Origin: Bacillus salipaludis
Lineage (GTDB): Bacteria; Bacillota; Bacilli; Bacillales_B; DSM-18226
Length of the DNA stretch: 64,000 nt
Reading direction: 5' to 3'
Assembly: GCF_004358205.1 (NCBI RefSeq)
Contig: NZ_SMYO01000002.1
Location: 310,001 to 374,000 of the forward strand
Part shown: piece after piece, positions 34,661 to 43,052 of the stretch
How the letters are laid out: each line of letters starts with the position of its first letter
How positions within the stretch are numbered: position 1 is the first letter of the stretch
Made by a program: the position numbers and the translations under genes
Notes under the pieces: generated by a model
What the model saw: only the letters and a program-made list of their open reading frames with translations
Told to the model about the DNA's origin: nothing
Databases searched by the model: none

Positions 34661-34663
34661 TCA

Positions 34664-34713
34664 TTTTCGACAAAAATCGGGTGGTGCCTGTCACCACCCG
34701 ATTTTTGTCGAAC
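34664..34713. repeat. dispersed palindromic element, copy E
   Basis: TTTCGACAAAAATCGGGTGG and its complement around TGCCTGTCA; the most symmetrical full copy. It follows gudP. Confidence 0.85.
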
Positions 34714-34794
34714 AGTATAGTTGCAAATCGCGTATCTTTTTACTGTATTCAATCGTTTAATTATAAAAGCATGTTGATGAATGGGGGAAGTACG

Positions 34795-35613
34795 ATGGAA
34801 AAGGTTCTTATTCTTGGTGCGAGTGGTCTTGTTGGGAGAGCTTTAACGGATGAATTGAGGGATGGTTTTGACGTATATGGAACTTATTCAACAACGTTAC
34901 CCAGTCTCCCTGATGGTAAGCAGTTTCAATTGGAAGTGAAGCAAACCGATAAGCTAAAGGAAATCATCCGTGCAATCAAACCTGGCATAGTGATATCTTG
35001 CCTTAGAGGAGACTATGATCATCAGCTCATGTTTCATAAAGAATTGGCTGAAGAGTTACGCAATGAGAATGGTCGTTTGTATTTCTTTTCTACCACAAAT
35101 GTATTTGATGGCGACTATACTAGACCCTACACCGAAACAGATCTACCTTTTTCCCAATCCGAATATGGATCCTTCAAAATTGAATGCGAAAAGATGCTGA
35201 AGGAAATTTTAGTCGAGCGAGCAAACATTATCCGGATTCCAGCGATATGGGGGAAGGATTCTCCAAGATACAATGCAATCAAAGAAAGTATAAAGAGTCA
35301 AAAAATGATCGATGTGTACAGCAATCTCGTTTGTAACAATCTTTTAGATATTCAGTTAGCCAAGCAACTTCGATTCATTATGGAAAATAAGCTAAAAGGG
35401 ATTTTTCACTTAGGTTCAGTGGATCGGATGACGCAAGGTCAATTTTATGAACAGATAACAAGCAAACTAGAACTAGACTTGAGCCTATTACGAACCCACT
35501 TGTTTCAGGATAAGGCCGACACTTTTTATTTTGCATTGAAGTCAAATCGAAAGGATATGCCATGCTCTCTTCAAAGTACTAATATGGATATTATATCTTA
35601 CCTGCTGGGATAA
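34795..35613 (+). CDS. RmlD-like NAD(P)-dependent sugar-nucleotide reductase / epimerase
   Basis: 272 residues of the extended SDR superfamily. The Rossmann motif ILGASGLVGRALTDEL starts at residue 5; STTNVFDGDYTRPYTETDLP and a YGSFKIECEKML segment with the catalytic Tyr and Lys follow, as in dTDP-4-dehydrorhamnose reductases. The gene stands outside the polysaccharide cluster, so the substrate is not clear. ATG lies six bases after GGGGGA; an open frame continues upstream without a better start. A terminator follows. Confidence 0.7.
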   Translation: MEKVLILGASGLVGRALTDELRDGFDVYGTYSTTLPSLPDGKQFQLEVKQTDKLKEIIRAIKPGIVISCLRGDYDHQLMFHKELAEELRNENGRLYFFSTTNVFDGDYTRPYTETDLPFSQSEYGSFKIECEKMLKEILVERANIIRIPAIWGKDSPRYNAIKESIKSQKMIDVYSNLVCNNLLDIQLAKQLRFIMENKLKGIFHLGSVDRMTQGQFYEQITSKLELDLSLLRTHLFQDKADTFYFALKSNRKDMPCSLQSTNMDIISYLLG

Positions 35614-35641
35614 ATGGGGTTGCAGATCGCAGCCCCTATTT
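35612..35641 (+). terminator. intrinsic terminator after the SDR gene
   Basis: AAATGGGGTTGC pairs with GCAGCCCCTATTT with one G-U and one bulge. The T-run is short. Confidence 0.6.
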
Positions 35642-35727
35642 GATTGACCTGACGTAGAAGCGAAGTAGGAGAAGGTATTTTTTTACACATATTGAATATG
35701 TAATAGTATTCCTTGAAAGTGGGTGGC

Positions 35728-36219
35728 ATGATGAATCAAAACGAATATGAATGGGTCCGACAAACCCGCGGCACACTATTAGACTTTTGTGCGCAACTAA
35801 ATCCCAAGGATTTTACTCACCAACATGGCTTCGCTTTGCAAAGTGTACGGGACACATTGATACATATAGCAGATTGTTACTATGCATGGCTAGGCTCATT
35901 TGTATTAGAAAAGACAAAGAAGCCGATTACTCCAAAGGAGAAACGGGATCAATTTAATTTGGAAAAAATAAAGGACCGTTTCGAACAGGTAGATTCGATT
36001 GTAAATGAGGTATTTGAACTTCCTAGAAATCAATTAAATGAGATGATGGAAAAAAAGATCCCTTGGAGAGAGGCACCAGAAACGCTATCCATCACAACCG
36101 GAAAATTGCTCATGCATACCATTACACATGAATTCCATCACAAGGGGCAAATTGTCGCCATGTTACGCCAAATGGGGTATGAACCCCCGAACACCGATGT
36201 ATTAGGGACAGAAGATTAA
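35728..36219 (+). CDS. DinB-family protein
   Basis: 163 residues forming the DinB/YfiT four-helix-bundle fold. The metal ligands are visible as the His in TLIHIADCYYAW and the HEFHHKGQI pair near the C-terminus; many relatives are thiol-dependent S-transferases. The specific substrate cannot be predicted. ATG follows GTGGGTGG at about five bases. It appears to be a single gene. Confidence 0.8.
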   Translation: MMNQNEYEWVRQTRGTLLDFCAQLNPKDFTHQHGFALQSVRDTLIHIADCYYAWLGSFVLEKTKKPITPKEKRDQFNLEKIKDRFEQVDSIVNEVFELPRNQLNEMMEKKIPWREAPETLSITTGKLLMHTITHEFHHKGQIVAMLRQMGYEPPNTDVLGTED

Positions 36220-36278
36220 GGGTTTTAGTTTTTTACAAGTAAGGATGGATAAATTTTAAAAAAGCTGAGGGTGAAATC

Positions 36279-37241
36279 GTGAATATTTCGGTTTTAGGTT
36301 GTGGACGTTGGGGAACCTTTTTGGCCTGGTACACGAATAAAGTTGGACACAATGTTCAATTATGGGGCAGAGAAAACTCCAGAAATTTCATTGGATTAAA
36401 GGAAAGCAGAAGAAATGATTACCTGTCATTACCAGAAGAGATCGAACTGACGAATTCATTGGAAAAGGCCGTATCATTTGCTGAAATCATCATCATTTCC
36501 ATTAGTGCACAAGAATTACGCTCATTTGCAACACGATTAAGCTCGCTAAATGAAATACAAGGCAAAACATTTGTTTTATGCATGAAAGGATTAGAGGCGG
36601 AAAGCGGAAAAAGACTTTCTCAAGTATTTGGGGAAGAAGTCGGGAAAAATGTAAATCTAGCCGTATGGGTAGGGCCTGGACATGTACAGGATTTTGTGAA
36701 TCATATTCCAAATTGTATGGTGATCGGTTCTGACAATATTGAAGTAACGAAAAAAATAGTCCAAGAATTGAACAGTGATTTAATTCGGTTCTACTATGGG
36801 CAAGACTTGATTGGAAATGAAATTGGGGCTGCGGCAAAAAATGTGATGGGAATCGCTGCAGGAATGTTGGATGGATTACATTATAGCAGTTTAAAAGGTT
36901 CACTAATGGCAAGGGGAGCAAGGGAAATCTCTCGTCTCGTCAGGGCAATGGGTGGAAATGATGTAACGGTATATGGATTAAGTCATCTAGGAGACTATGA
37001 AGCAACATTATTTTCAGATCATAGTCATAATCGAAAATTTGGACAGGCATTAGTGGAAGGAAAAAAGTTTGGGAAATTAGCAGAAGGTGTTGCAACCATA
37101 AAGGCATTAAGAACATTATCCATTCAATATGACGTTCAACTTCCGATTAGTCAGGCATTATATGAGATCATATTTGAAAGTAAAAATGCGGAAGAAACCT
37201 TAAAGGATTTATTTTTAAGACCTGTGAAATTTGAGTTTTAA
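36279..37241 (+). CDS. NAD(P)-dependent glycerol-3-phosphate dehydrogenase family protein
   Basis: 320 residues. A GCGRWGTFLAWY nucleotide-binding motif at residue 7 and the catalytic Lys in EIGAAAKNVMGIAAG with GMLDGL match GpsA. The substrate-binding segment usually seen as GLGDLxxTC is altered to GLSHLGDYEATLFSDHSHNR, so this is a divergent relative and probably not the main GpsA of the cell. GTG start with TGAGGGTGA upstream. It ends with a terminator. Confidence 0.75.
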   Translation: MNISVLGCGRWGTFLAWYTNKVGHNVQLWGRENSRNFIGLKESRRNDYLSLPEEIELTNSLEKAVSFAEIIIISISAQELRSFATRLSSLNEIQGKTFVLCMKGLEAESGKRLSQVFGEEVGKNVNLAVWVGPGHVQDFVNHIPNCMVIGSDNIEVTKKIVQELNSDLIRFYYGQDLIGNEIGAAAKNVMGIAAGMLDGLHYSSLKGSLMARGAREISRLVRAMGGNDVTVYGLSHLGDYEATLFSDHSHNRKFGQALVEGKKFGKLAEGVATIKALRTLSIQYDVQLPISQALYEIIFESKNAEETLKDLFLRPVKFEF

Positions 37242-37358
37242 CCATATCTTTTTCATGATGATTCAAGGTTACGACGGCTTATAAATAGGCTGTTTCGGCA
37301 CGATTGTTGTTTTTTCGAAAAGAACCTTTAAATAAGAACCCTAAGATTATCCTAAATC

Positions 37359-37387
37359 AAGGCAAGCACGCGTATTGTGCTTGCCTT
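37359..37387. terminator. intrinsic terminator, convergent gap
   Basis: AAGGCAAGCAC pairs with GTGCTTGCCTT with a 7-base loop; TTT follows. Confidence 0.85.
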
Positions 37388-37412
37388 TTACTTTGAAACG
37401 CAGCTTTTCAAG

Positions 37413-37955
37413 TTAGTTTTTAAGCTTCAATTGAAGCTGTTCAGCAGCATATAAGGCAGTTTTGTCCTGCTGGATATCCCCAGGCTTATTGCCCTCACCA
37501 ATCACATACCCGGCAAACTCCATCCCCATAAAATCAAAAATATGCTTGAATTGCTGGATCATCGGCAACCCCTTCAAGTACGGATTATCCCCGCCAACAG
37601 CCACCACATAGGCCTTCTTCGCAGCCATCTGCTTTTTAAAGTCAGGATACTTCGCATCCCGCATCGAATGTGACCAGCGATCAATGAAGTTCTTCATCGT
37701 CCCCGACATACTGTACCAATAAACCGGCGTCGCAAAAATCAACGTGTCATGCTCTAAAACCCGATCCATCACAGCATTATAGTCATCGCCGCGATCTTGG
37801 AATCCGGCTTCATCATGGCGCGCATCCTCAATCGGCAAAATCGAAAAATCCCTCAAGTTGATTCTCTCCACATCCAACCCGCGAATCGCATGCTCGGTCA
37901 GTGCTTCCGTATTCCCATTTGGACGAGTTCCCCCGTAAAGAACCGCAATTGACAT
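37413..37955 (-). CDS. NADPH-dependent FMN reductase family flavoprotein
   Basis: 180 residues, flavodoxin-like. The phosphate loop GGTRPNGNTEALT is near the N-terminus, LIFATPVYWYSMSGTMKNFIDRW-type sequence surrounds the flavin, and GGDN lies near residue 123. Members reduce quinones, azo dyes or nitro compounds with NAD(P)H. ATG with AAGGAG nine bases upstream; three upstream codons overlap the ribosome binding site. It is transcribed divergently from the PAS histidine kinase gene, with no other obvious partner. Confidence 0.8.
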   Translation of the reverse strand: MSIAVLYGGTRPNGNTEALTEHAIRGLDVERINLRDFSILPIEDARHDEAGFQDRGDDYNAVMDRVLEHDTLIFATPVYWYSMSGTMKNFIDRWSHSMRDAKYPDFKKQMAAKKAYVVAVGGDNPYLKGLPMIQQFKHIFDFMGMEFAGYVIGEGNKPGDIQQDKTALYAAEQLQLKLKN

Positions 37956-38124
37956 CTGTTCCATCTCCTTTATAAATGGATTTCCCTTCCATCATACCAA
38001 AAATTAACCGAAACTCACCAAGCTGTGCTCGAATCGACAAAAACATACATAAAACTACCATTACCACCAAATTTCCCATAAGTGATATAATTTAAGAAAA
38101 AGAGAATCGTAAGAGGGCAAGGCC

Positions 38125-39354
38125 ATGAGGAAATCAGGACAAATCACGCTCGTAGGTATTTCGCTATTATTTACTTTATTTCAAAAAATGTATCACCAAC
38201 AAGTATTTTTCACCCTTGATTTTTTGATTTTCACCGTGATTGCATGGATCGTGGGCTATCAATATGACAAGGCACGTTTTTTTGCCAAAAAGGTCCGGGA
38301 GAGTGAGTGCAGCTATAAAAAACTCATCGATTCTTTGCCGAACCCCGTTTACATTTTAAGTGACCAAAAACTACTTTATGTCAACCAAGCCGTTGTCAGG
38401 ACAGCAGGAGTAAAAAGCAAGGAAGAACTGATTGGGAAATCAATTTTTGATTTTATCGTCCCAGAATATCAAGAACGTGCACAAGAACGGTACAAACAGA
38501 TTAATAAAGAAAAACAACCGGTCAACACCATCGAATACAAGGCAAAACGTCTAGACGGTTCAACCTTTTTCTTTGAAGTCTCTTCTATGTACATAGTGTT
38601 TGGCGGGAAAGAGGCCGTGCTTTGCATTGGAAAGGACATCTCCGAACGCAAAGAAGAAACGGAACAGCTGCTGCAAAAATCCGAAAAACTCGCTCTTCTC
38701 GGGCAAATGGCAGCCGGGATTGCCCACGAAATCCGCAATCCACTCACATCCATCCGCGGCTTTATCCAGCTGTTCAAGTCTGGGGAAACGCACCCGGATT
38801 ACTTTGATATTGTCCTCTCAGAGCTTGACCGGATTAACAGCATCGTCGGCGAATTCCTCGTTCTTGCTAAACCAACTGCCGCGGTTTTTATTGAAAAAGA
38901 TGTGAAAAATTTAATCAAAGACGTCGTCACCCTGATCAATAACCAGTCGATTTTGAATAATGTCCAGATTTATGTCGAGTTTGACAGCGACCTGCCGAAG
39001 GTGATGTGCGAGGAGAATCAGCTGAAGCAAGTGTTTCTCAACCTGCTGAAGAATGCGATTGAGGCGATGCCCACCGGCGGCCAAATCGACGTGAAGGTCA
39101 AGCAAAAGGAAGACGGCAAGATTTCGATTCAGATCATCGACCAGGGCGTAGGGATTCCCGAAGACCGGATCCCGACACTCGGCGAGCCGTTTTACACCAC
39201 AAAGGAAAAAGGCACCGGTCTCGGCCTGATGACCTGTTACAAAATCATCGAAAACCATAGCGGAGAAATTAAGATTACGAGTGTAGTAGAAGAGGGGACA
39301 ACGGTGGAAATCACGCTGCCGACGGTCACGCAGCCGTTGTTGGTGGTGTCGTAA
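38125..39354 (+). CDS. PAS-domain sensor histidine kinase, sporulation-kinase type
   Basis: 409 residues. Two short N-terminal membrane segments (about 5-20 and 28-46) are followed by a PAS domain (about 60-175), HisKA with phosphorylated His201 in GIAHEIRNPLTSIRGF, and an HATPase domain with N, G1 and G2 boxes (LLKNAIEAM, DQGVGIPED, GTGLGLMTCYKII). The H-box and domain order resemble the Bacillus KinB/KinE type kinases that feed the Spo0 phosphorelay. No cognate response regulator is adjacent, which fits an orphan phosphorelay kinase. Confidence 0.82.
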   Translation: MRKSGQITLVGISLLFTLFQKMYHQQVFFTLDFLIFTVIAWIVGYQYDKARFFAKKVRESECSYKKLIDSLPNPVYILSDQKLLYVNQAVVRTAGVKSKEELIGKSIFDFIVPEYQERAQERYKQINKEKQPVNTIEYKAKRLDGSTFFFEVSSMYIVFGGKEAVLCIGKDISERKEETEQLLQKSEKLALLGQMAAGIAHEIRNPLTSIRGFIQLFKSGETHPDYFDIVLSELDRINSIVGEFLVLAKPTAAVFIEKDVKNLIKDVVTLINNQSILNNVQIYVEFDSDLPKVMCEENQLKQVFLNLLKNAIEAMPTGGQIDVKVKQKEDGKISIQIIDQGVGIPEDRIPTLGEPFYTTKEKGTGLGLMTCYKIIENHSGEIKITSVVEEGTTVEITLPTVTQPLLVVS

Positions 39355-39685
39355 GGGAATCACGGCTCTAGATTACATAAATAATTTGGATTTATGGTCC
39401 TTTTTTAGAGTTTTATGTTCCCTTTGCAGCAATATATGTTCCAATCGAATTTTTTCCATTCAAAAAGCCAGGCGGATGTCTGGCTTAGGTCACTTCTTCC
39501 TTGAATTTTAATGCATTAGACCATTTTTTGAGGAATCTCACCCTTTTTAATTCCCTTTTTCAGAAGGCATTCTACCTTGTGTTCCATTCCAATCACTTTA
39601 TGCTCTGTTTTCCTCGTATATGTTCCATTTACTGCAATATATGTTCCAAACCATCCATCTTAAGTACCGATCTTTTTATTGATTG
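39355..39685. repeat. gene-free gap with TATGTTCC repeats
   Basis: This 331-bp gap holds several copies of TTATGGTCC / TTATGTTCC / ATATATGTTCC at 39392, 39412 and 39433, about 20-21 bp apart, then again near 39618 and 39642. No gene, clear terminator or promoter was found. Confidence 0.6.
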
Positions 39686-40204
39686 TTATCTCCGCCTAGG
39701 CCGATACCGGCGCCCAACCATCATAATCAGCGGAGTCCCCACAACCGTCGGTAAGAACCAAAACACCAAAACAGGCCACTCATTCAACACAGGAATCCTC
39801 GGGACATTCACCACCAACGTCGCCGTCACAATCCCAATATACGACCCCAGCATCCCCCCGATATGTGCACCTAACCAATTCTTCCACTTCCGCTTAACCG
39901 CCACATACCCATACAAAGCAAGACCATAAGAAAACAACGCAATATAAAACAAATACTGACTCTCCTGCCAATGAAGCACAGACATCACCAATGCCGTCAT
40001 AAACACCAAAACATACGACCCATGATAAACCTCACCAGACATCGTATGCCGGCCCTTCCTCTTCCTCGCAAACATGGCCAGCAACCCACTAACTAAACAA
40101 ACCGCACCCGTCACAATATGCGTCACTAAAAACACAGAAAACACCCAACATCCCCCCAAACCAATCCATAAGCTAGAAAAATACCAATAACCACGACAAA
40201 TCAT
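39686..40204 (-). CDS. DUF2306-like integral membrane protein
   Basis: 172 residues with four or five membrane segments. FLVTHIVTGAVCLVSGLLAM is followed by the basic loop RKRKGRHTMSGEVYHGSY, and HIGGMLGSYIGIVTATLVVN lies in the second half; these recall the DUF2306 family. The function is unknown. The start lacks a good ribosome binding site, so the true N-terminus could be at a later codon. Confidence 0.55.
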   Translation of the reverse strand: MICRGYWYFSSLWIGLGGCWVFSVFLVTHIVTGAVCLVSGLLAMFARKRKGRHTMSGEVYHGSYVLVFMTALVMSVLHWQESQYLFYIALFSYGLALYGYVAVKRKWKNWLGAHIGGMLGSYIGIVTATLVVNVPRIPVLNEWPVLVFWFLPTVVGTPLIMMVGRRYRPRRR

Positions 40205-40363
40205 CTTATGAAAAAGAACCCATCCACATTCCCACTAGCTTTCCAAGTGTCAAAAACCGGGCTTCAACCTGAAGAAGGATAGAAGTGGGGAACCAAGACT
40301 AACCCAACAATCTAGGCCTAGCAAATATAACGAAGGCAGCGAAAATCTCACGATTTTCATCAA

Positions 40364-40396
40364 AAAAACCAGCCCCCTTAAATGAGGACTGGCTAT
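40364..40396 (-). terminator. intrinsic terminator of the LysM endopeptidase gene
   Basis: On the minus strand AGCCAG and CTGGTT arms with a GGGGG-containing loop are followed by TTTTT. Confidence 0.7.
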
Positions 40397-40401
40397 GCAA
40401 A

Positions 40402-41853
40402 TCAATAGAATCTTTTAAAACTAGCAAAATGCTCTTTGAAATAAGAGATGCTTAGGCTGGAAGTGGCAATACCACGATCTGGATCGGCGTGGATGAATTG
40501 ATTATTCCCGATGTAGATTCCGACATGGGAGATGCCACTTTTATAGGTATTTTCAAAGAATACAAGATCGCCGGCTTTCGGCTTATCCACATAATAAGAA
40601 CGGTTGTAATAGCCATCGGCTGTTAAGCGGCCGATTTCGATGCCAGCCTGGTTGGCGACATAATAAATAAAGCCGCTGCAATCAAAGCCCGACGGAGTGC
40701 TGCCGCCCCAGACATACGGGATGCCCATTAGGCTTTTCGCCGTGCTGACGATTTTGGCCGATACATCGCCACTTGAGGAAGGCGTCTGTGTCTGAGTCTG
40801 TGTCTGGTTTTCGGTCTGAGTCGACTCTGTTACAGATACAGAAGAACCCTTAATCTTTAATTTCTGTCCGACATAAATCCGGTCGGAACTGAGGTGGTTC
40901 AATGTCTTCAATTCGGCAACCGTCATCCCGGCTCTAGACGCAATCCCGCCTAAAGTGTCGCCGCCTTTCACGATATAATCCGTCGCATCTGCCGGAGGTG
41001 TTTGTGGTTGATCAGGCTCCACAGAGGGCTTGTCCTGATGTGTAGGTGGTTCAGCAGCAACAGGCTTCCCGGTTACTTTCAGCTTTTGACCAACTCGAAT
41101 TAAATTGGATTTCAAGCCATTAAGTGACTTCAACTCTGCCAAACTCAACCCAAATTGCTTGGCAATCTTGCCTAGTGTATCACCGGATTTGACTGTATAG
41201 GTGGACACGTTTTGATTCGTTGAAGTGGTCGTAGTGGTGGTCTGCGCCTTACCAGGAACCTTCAACTTTTGACCAACATAAATCCGATCAGACTTCAAGT
41301 TGTTTAACTTTTTTAATTCCGAAACAGTTGTTCTATATTTCACTGCAATCTTACTCAAACTGTCGCCACTTTGTACAACGTATGTAGACGTAGTGGTTTT
41401 GGAAGGAGTGGACTGCTTCTTATCATCCGACACTGTTGTATAGGTTGCACTCGATGATCCTGAAACCTTCAACACCTGGCCAGGATAAATGATCGTGCTA
41501 TTAAGCGCATTCCATAGCTTTAAATCCCCAACGCTTACATCATATTTATTGGCAATCTTAATCAAGGCATCTCCACTTTTAACGGTATACGTCTTTACAG
41601 GGGAGGATGTCTTCGTAACAGTAGTCGTTTTTACCTTTGTGTCTGGGAGCTTAAGTTTCTGGTTGATTTGTAGAAAATCTGATTTTAAACCATTCAATGC
41701 CATTAAGGTGTGTACACTGGTGTTATATTTCGAGGCAATATGTGATAGGTTGTCACCCTTTTTGACTGTATATGTACTAGCGTGTGCCGTCCCTGCGTAA
41801 ACTGCTGATAAAACCGCCGCTGTCGAAACCGCACGGACTATTGTTTTCTTCAT
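40402..41853 (-). CDS. lytF: LysM / NlpC-P60 cell wall endopeptidase
   Basis: 483 residues. A signal peptide (KKTIVRA, hydrophobic core, cleavage after AHA) precedes five LysM repeats at roughly 28-70, 88-130, 158-200, 217-260 and 294-337, each with [17 protein letters not shown] sequence, separated by Thr/Ser-rich linkers. The C-terminal NlpC/P60 domain (about 370-483) has nucleophile Cys in [10 protein letters not shown], His in [10 protein letters not shown] and a polar third residue in FIHAD. Five LysM domains plus NlpC/P60 is the LytF layout, a D,L-endopeptidase for daughter-cell separation. ATG is nine bases after AGGTGA; an ATG three codons upstream is possible. Confidence 0.85.
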   Translation of the reverse strand: MKKTIVRAVSTAAVLSAVYAGTAHASTYTVKKGDNLSHIASKYNTSVHTLMALNGLKSDFLQINQKLKLPDTKVKTTTVTKTSSPVKTYTVKSGDALIKIANKYDVSVGDLKLWNALNSTIIYPGQVLKVSGSSSATYTTVSDDKKQSTPSKTTTSTYVVQSGDSLSKIAVKYRTTVSELKKLNNLKSDRIYVGQKLKVPGKAQTTTTTTSTNQNVSTYTVKSGDTLGKIAKQFGLSLAELKSLNGLKSNLIRVGQKLKVTGKPVAAEPPTHQDKPSVEPDQPQTPPADATDYIVKGGDTLGGIASRAGMTVAELKTLNHLSSDRIYVGQKLKIKGSSVSVTESTQTENQTQTQTQTPSSSGDVSAKIVSTAKSLMGIPYVWGGSTPSGFDCSGFIYYVANQAGIEIGRLTADGYYNRSYYVDKPKAGDLVFFENTYKSGISHVGIYIGNNQFIHADPDRGIATSSLSISYFKEHFASFKRFY

Positions 41854-42087
41854 TGAGTCCATTCACCTCTCCATTTTTTCATTCTTGCAAATATTCTATC
41901 ATATTTTGCTAGTGTTTCGGGGCAAAAAATTGAAAAAGATGACAAATGAGGCAAGATTTTGCGGAAAAGACGGGTGGAATTTGAAAATCGTAGGGGAATA
42001 TGGTAAAAATATAAAAACACTAAAGCAGGATCGACAATACTACTGTTATTATTCATTGTTGATTTTCGTGTAATATGAGAATTCATA

Positions 42088-42270
42088 GGCGGAGAATTTC
42101 CGGCTAATGTATATAAAGAAAGTTTAAGAGGCAGATTTAAGCGGAGATATTCCGATTAACTGCTCTAAATAAGACAAAATCCAAAGATTTGGATCATATA
42201 AACGGAAATACTTCCTTTATTTTTAAGGAAATATGGGTATTTCCCAATTTAAACGGAATTTTACCGTTTA
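42088..42270. repeat. irregular CGGA-N-TCCG repeats
   Basis: In the 500-bp gene-free stretch 41863-42363, short inverted motifs recur about every 50-60 bp: GGCGGAGAATTTCCG (42088), GCGGAGATATTCCG (42141), AACGGAAATACTTCC (42201) and TAAACGGAATTTTACCGTTTA (42250-42270). The last is a 7-bp hairpin followed by TTTTTT. Apart from the promoter region of lytF near 41863-41930, nothing else is seen here. Confidence 0.65.
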
Positions 42271-42318
42271 TTTTTTAAATACAGTGAAATCAACATTCAG
42301 TTATAACATAGCCAAACA

Positions 42319-42366
42319 AAAAAAGATAACAGGATATCGTTTACGGGCGACCCCATTATCTTATTA
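42319..42366 (-). terminator. terminator of the 52-residue small gene
   Basis: On the minus strand AAGATAA and TTATCTT arms are followed by TTTTTTTG. The stem has interior mismatches. Confidence 0.5.
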
Positions 42367-42522
42367 ACTGACCATCATATTTTTCAGTTCTGTTTCTAAG
42401 TCTTCTAATAACTTATGTACAGTTAAATTTCTGTCTTTCAAGCCCTTTTCATATGCCTTCTTGATAATCTCTGAAAAGGCACTTTGCTCCTCCGAGCGGA
42501 AGTTTTTCTCCTTACTTTCCAC
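42364..42522 (-). CDS. small hypothetical protein (52 residues)
   Basis: MESKEKNFRSEEQSAFSEII begins a charged, helical protein with KKAYEKGLKDRNLTVHKLLE in the middle and no membrane segment. The GTG start is ten bases after AGGAGGCG, a strong ribosome binding site, and a terminator-like hairpin follows, so I regard it as a real gene. I do not recognise a family. It lies beside a Spo0E-like gene on the same strand, so a role in phosphorelay or stress control is possible but unsupported. Confidence 0.6.
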   Translation of the reverse strand: MESKEKNFRSEEQSAFSEIIKKAYEKGLKDRNLTVHKLLEDLETELKNMMVS

Positions 42523-42679
42523 GATCTTTGCACGCCTCCTATAGTCATCCTAATTACCTATTTTATTACTAAATTATTGAAATGTAAATAGTTTACAAGT
42601 CGGAAATTGGGTGAATTTTTCGAAATTTGTAGAAATCTTCCTGGTTAAACCGGCTTCAAAAAAAATTCCTATTAAAAAG

Positions 42680-42719
42680 GGAGTACTCTCGGTTGAGGAA
42701 AATCTACCGAGACTGCTCC
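42680..42719 (-). terminator. terminator of the Spo0E-like gene
   Basis: On the minus strand GGAGCAGTCTCGGT pairs with ACCGAGAGTACTCC (two mismatches) and is followed by CTTTTTAAT. The stop codon lies at the base of the loop. Confidence 0.75.
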
Positions 42720-42868
42720 TTATTTTCTGCAGTGGTTAATAATAAATGGATGAGAGAATCCAGCTCCTGATTGCATTTAATGGCTTCAGGGGAAGTAATC
42801 CCATAGGTTTCCACCAAATCAGCCAAGTCTTTTTTATATTTTTCAATCGTTATGATCAAATGTTGCAT
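42704..42868 (-). CDS. Spo0E-family aspartyl-phosphate phosphatase
   Basis: 54 residues: an N-terminal helix (QHLIITIEKYKKDLADLVE), a GITSPEA turn, and a second helix with the signature NQELDSLIHLLL. The SxELDxLI pattern and the two-helix hairpin are diagnostic of Spo0E/YnzD/YisI proteins, which dephosphorylate Spo0A~P; the usual SQELD is NQELD here. The ATG has GGAGCGG upstream and a terminator follows. It is next to, and divergent from, a large hybrid histidine kinase gene. Confidence 0.78.
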   Translation of the reverse strand: MQHLIITIEKYKKDLADLVETYGITSPEAIKCNQELDSLIHLLLTTAENKEQSR

Positions 42869-43052
42869 GATTTCCGCTCCTTATGAAGCATCTAAATAAG
42901 CCAAAGTTAATATTATCATTAAATTTGAAATTTTAAATATCGAGATTCCCATATGGACCAATTCTGGATTATAATGCGGTTAAAGAAGGTTGAATTGAGG
43001 AATCCTTGACATGAAAGAGTAAAATTTGTAACAAAGGCGTTACAAAGAAAGT

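Noticed and set aside
38911..39363. 150-codon antisense frame in the PAS kinase gene
   Set aside because: Shadow of the ATPase domain coding region.
41850..42086. 78-codon frame upstream of lytF
   Set aside because: It covers the lytF promoter region and start on the same strand in another frame, with no ribosome binding site.
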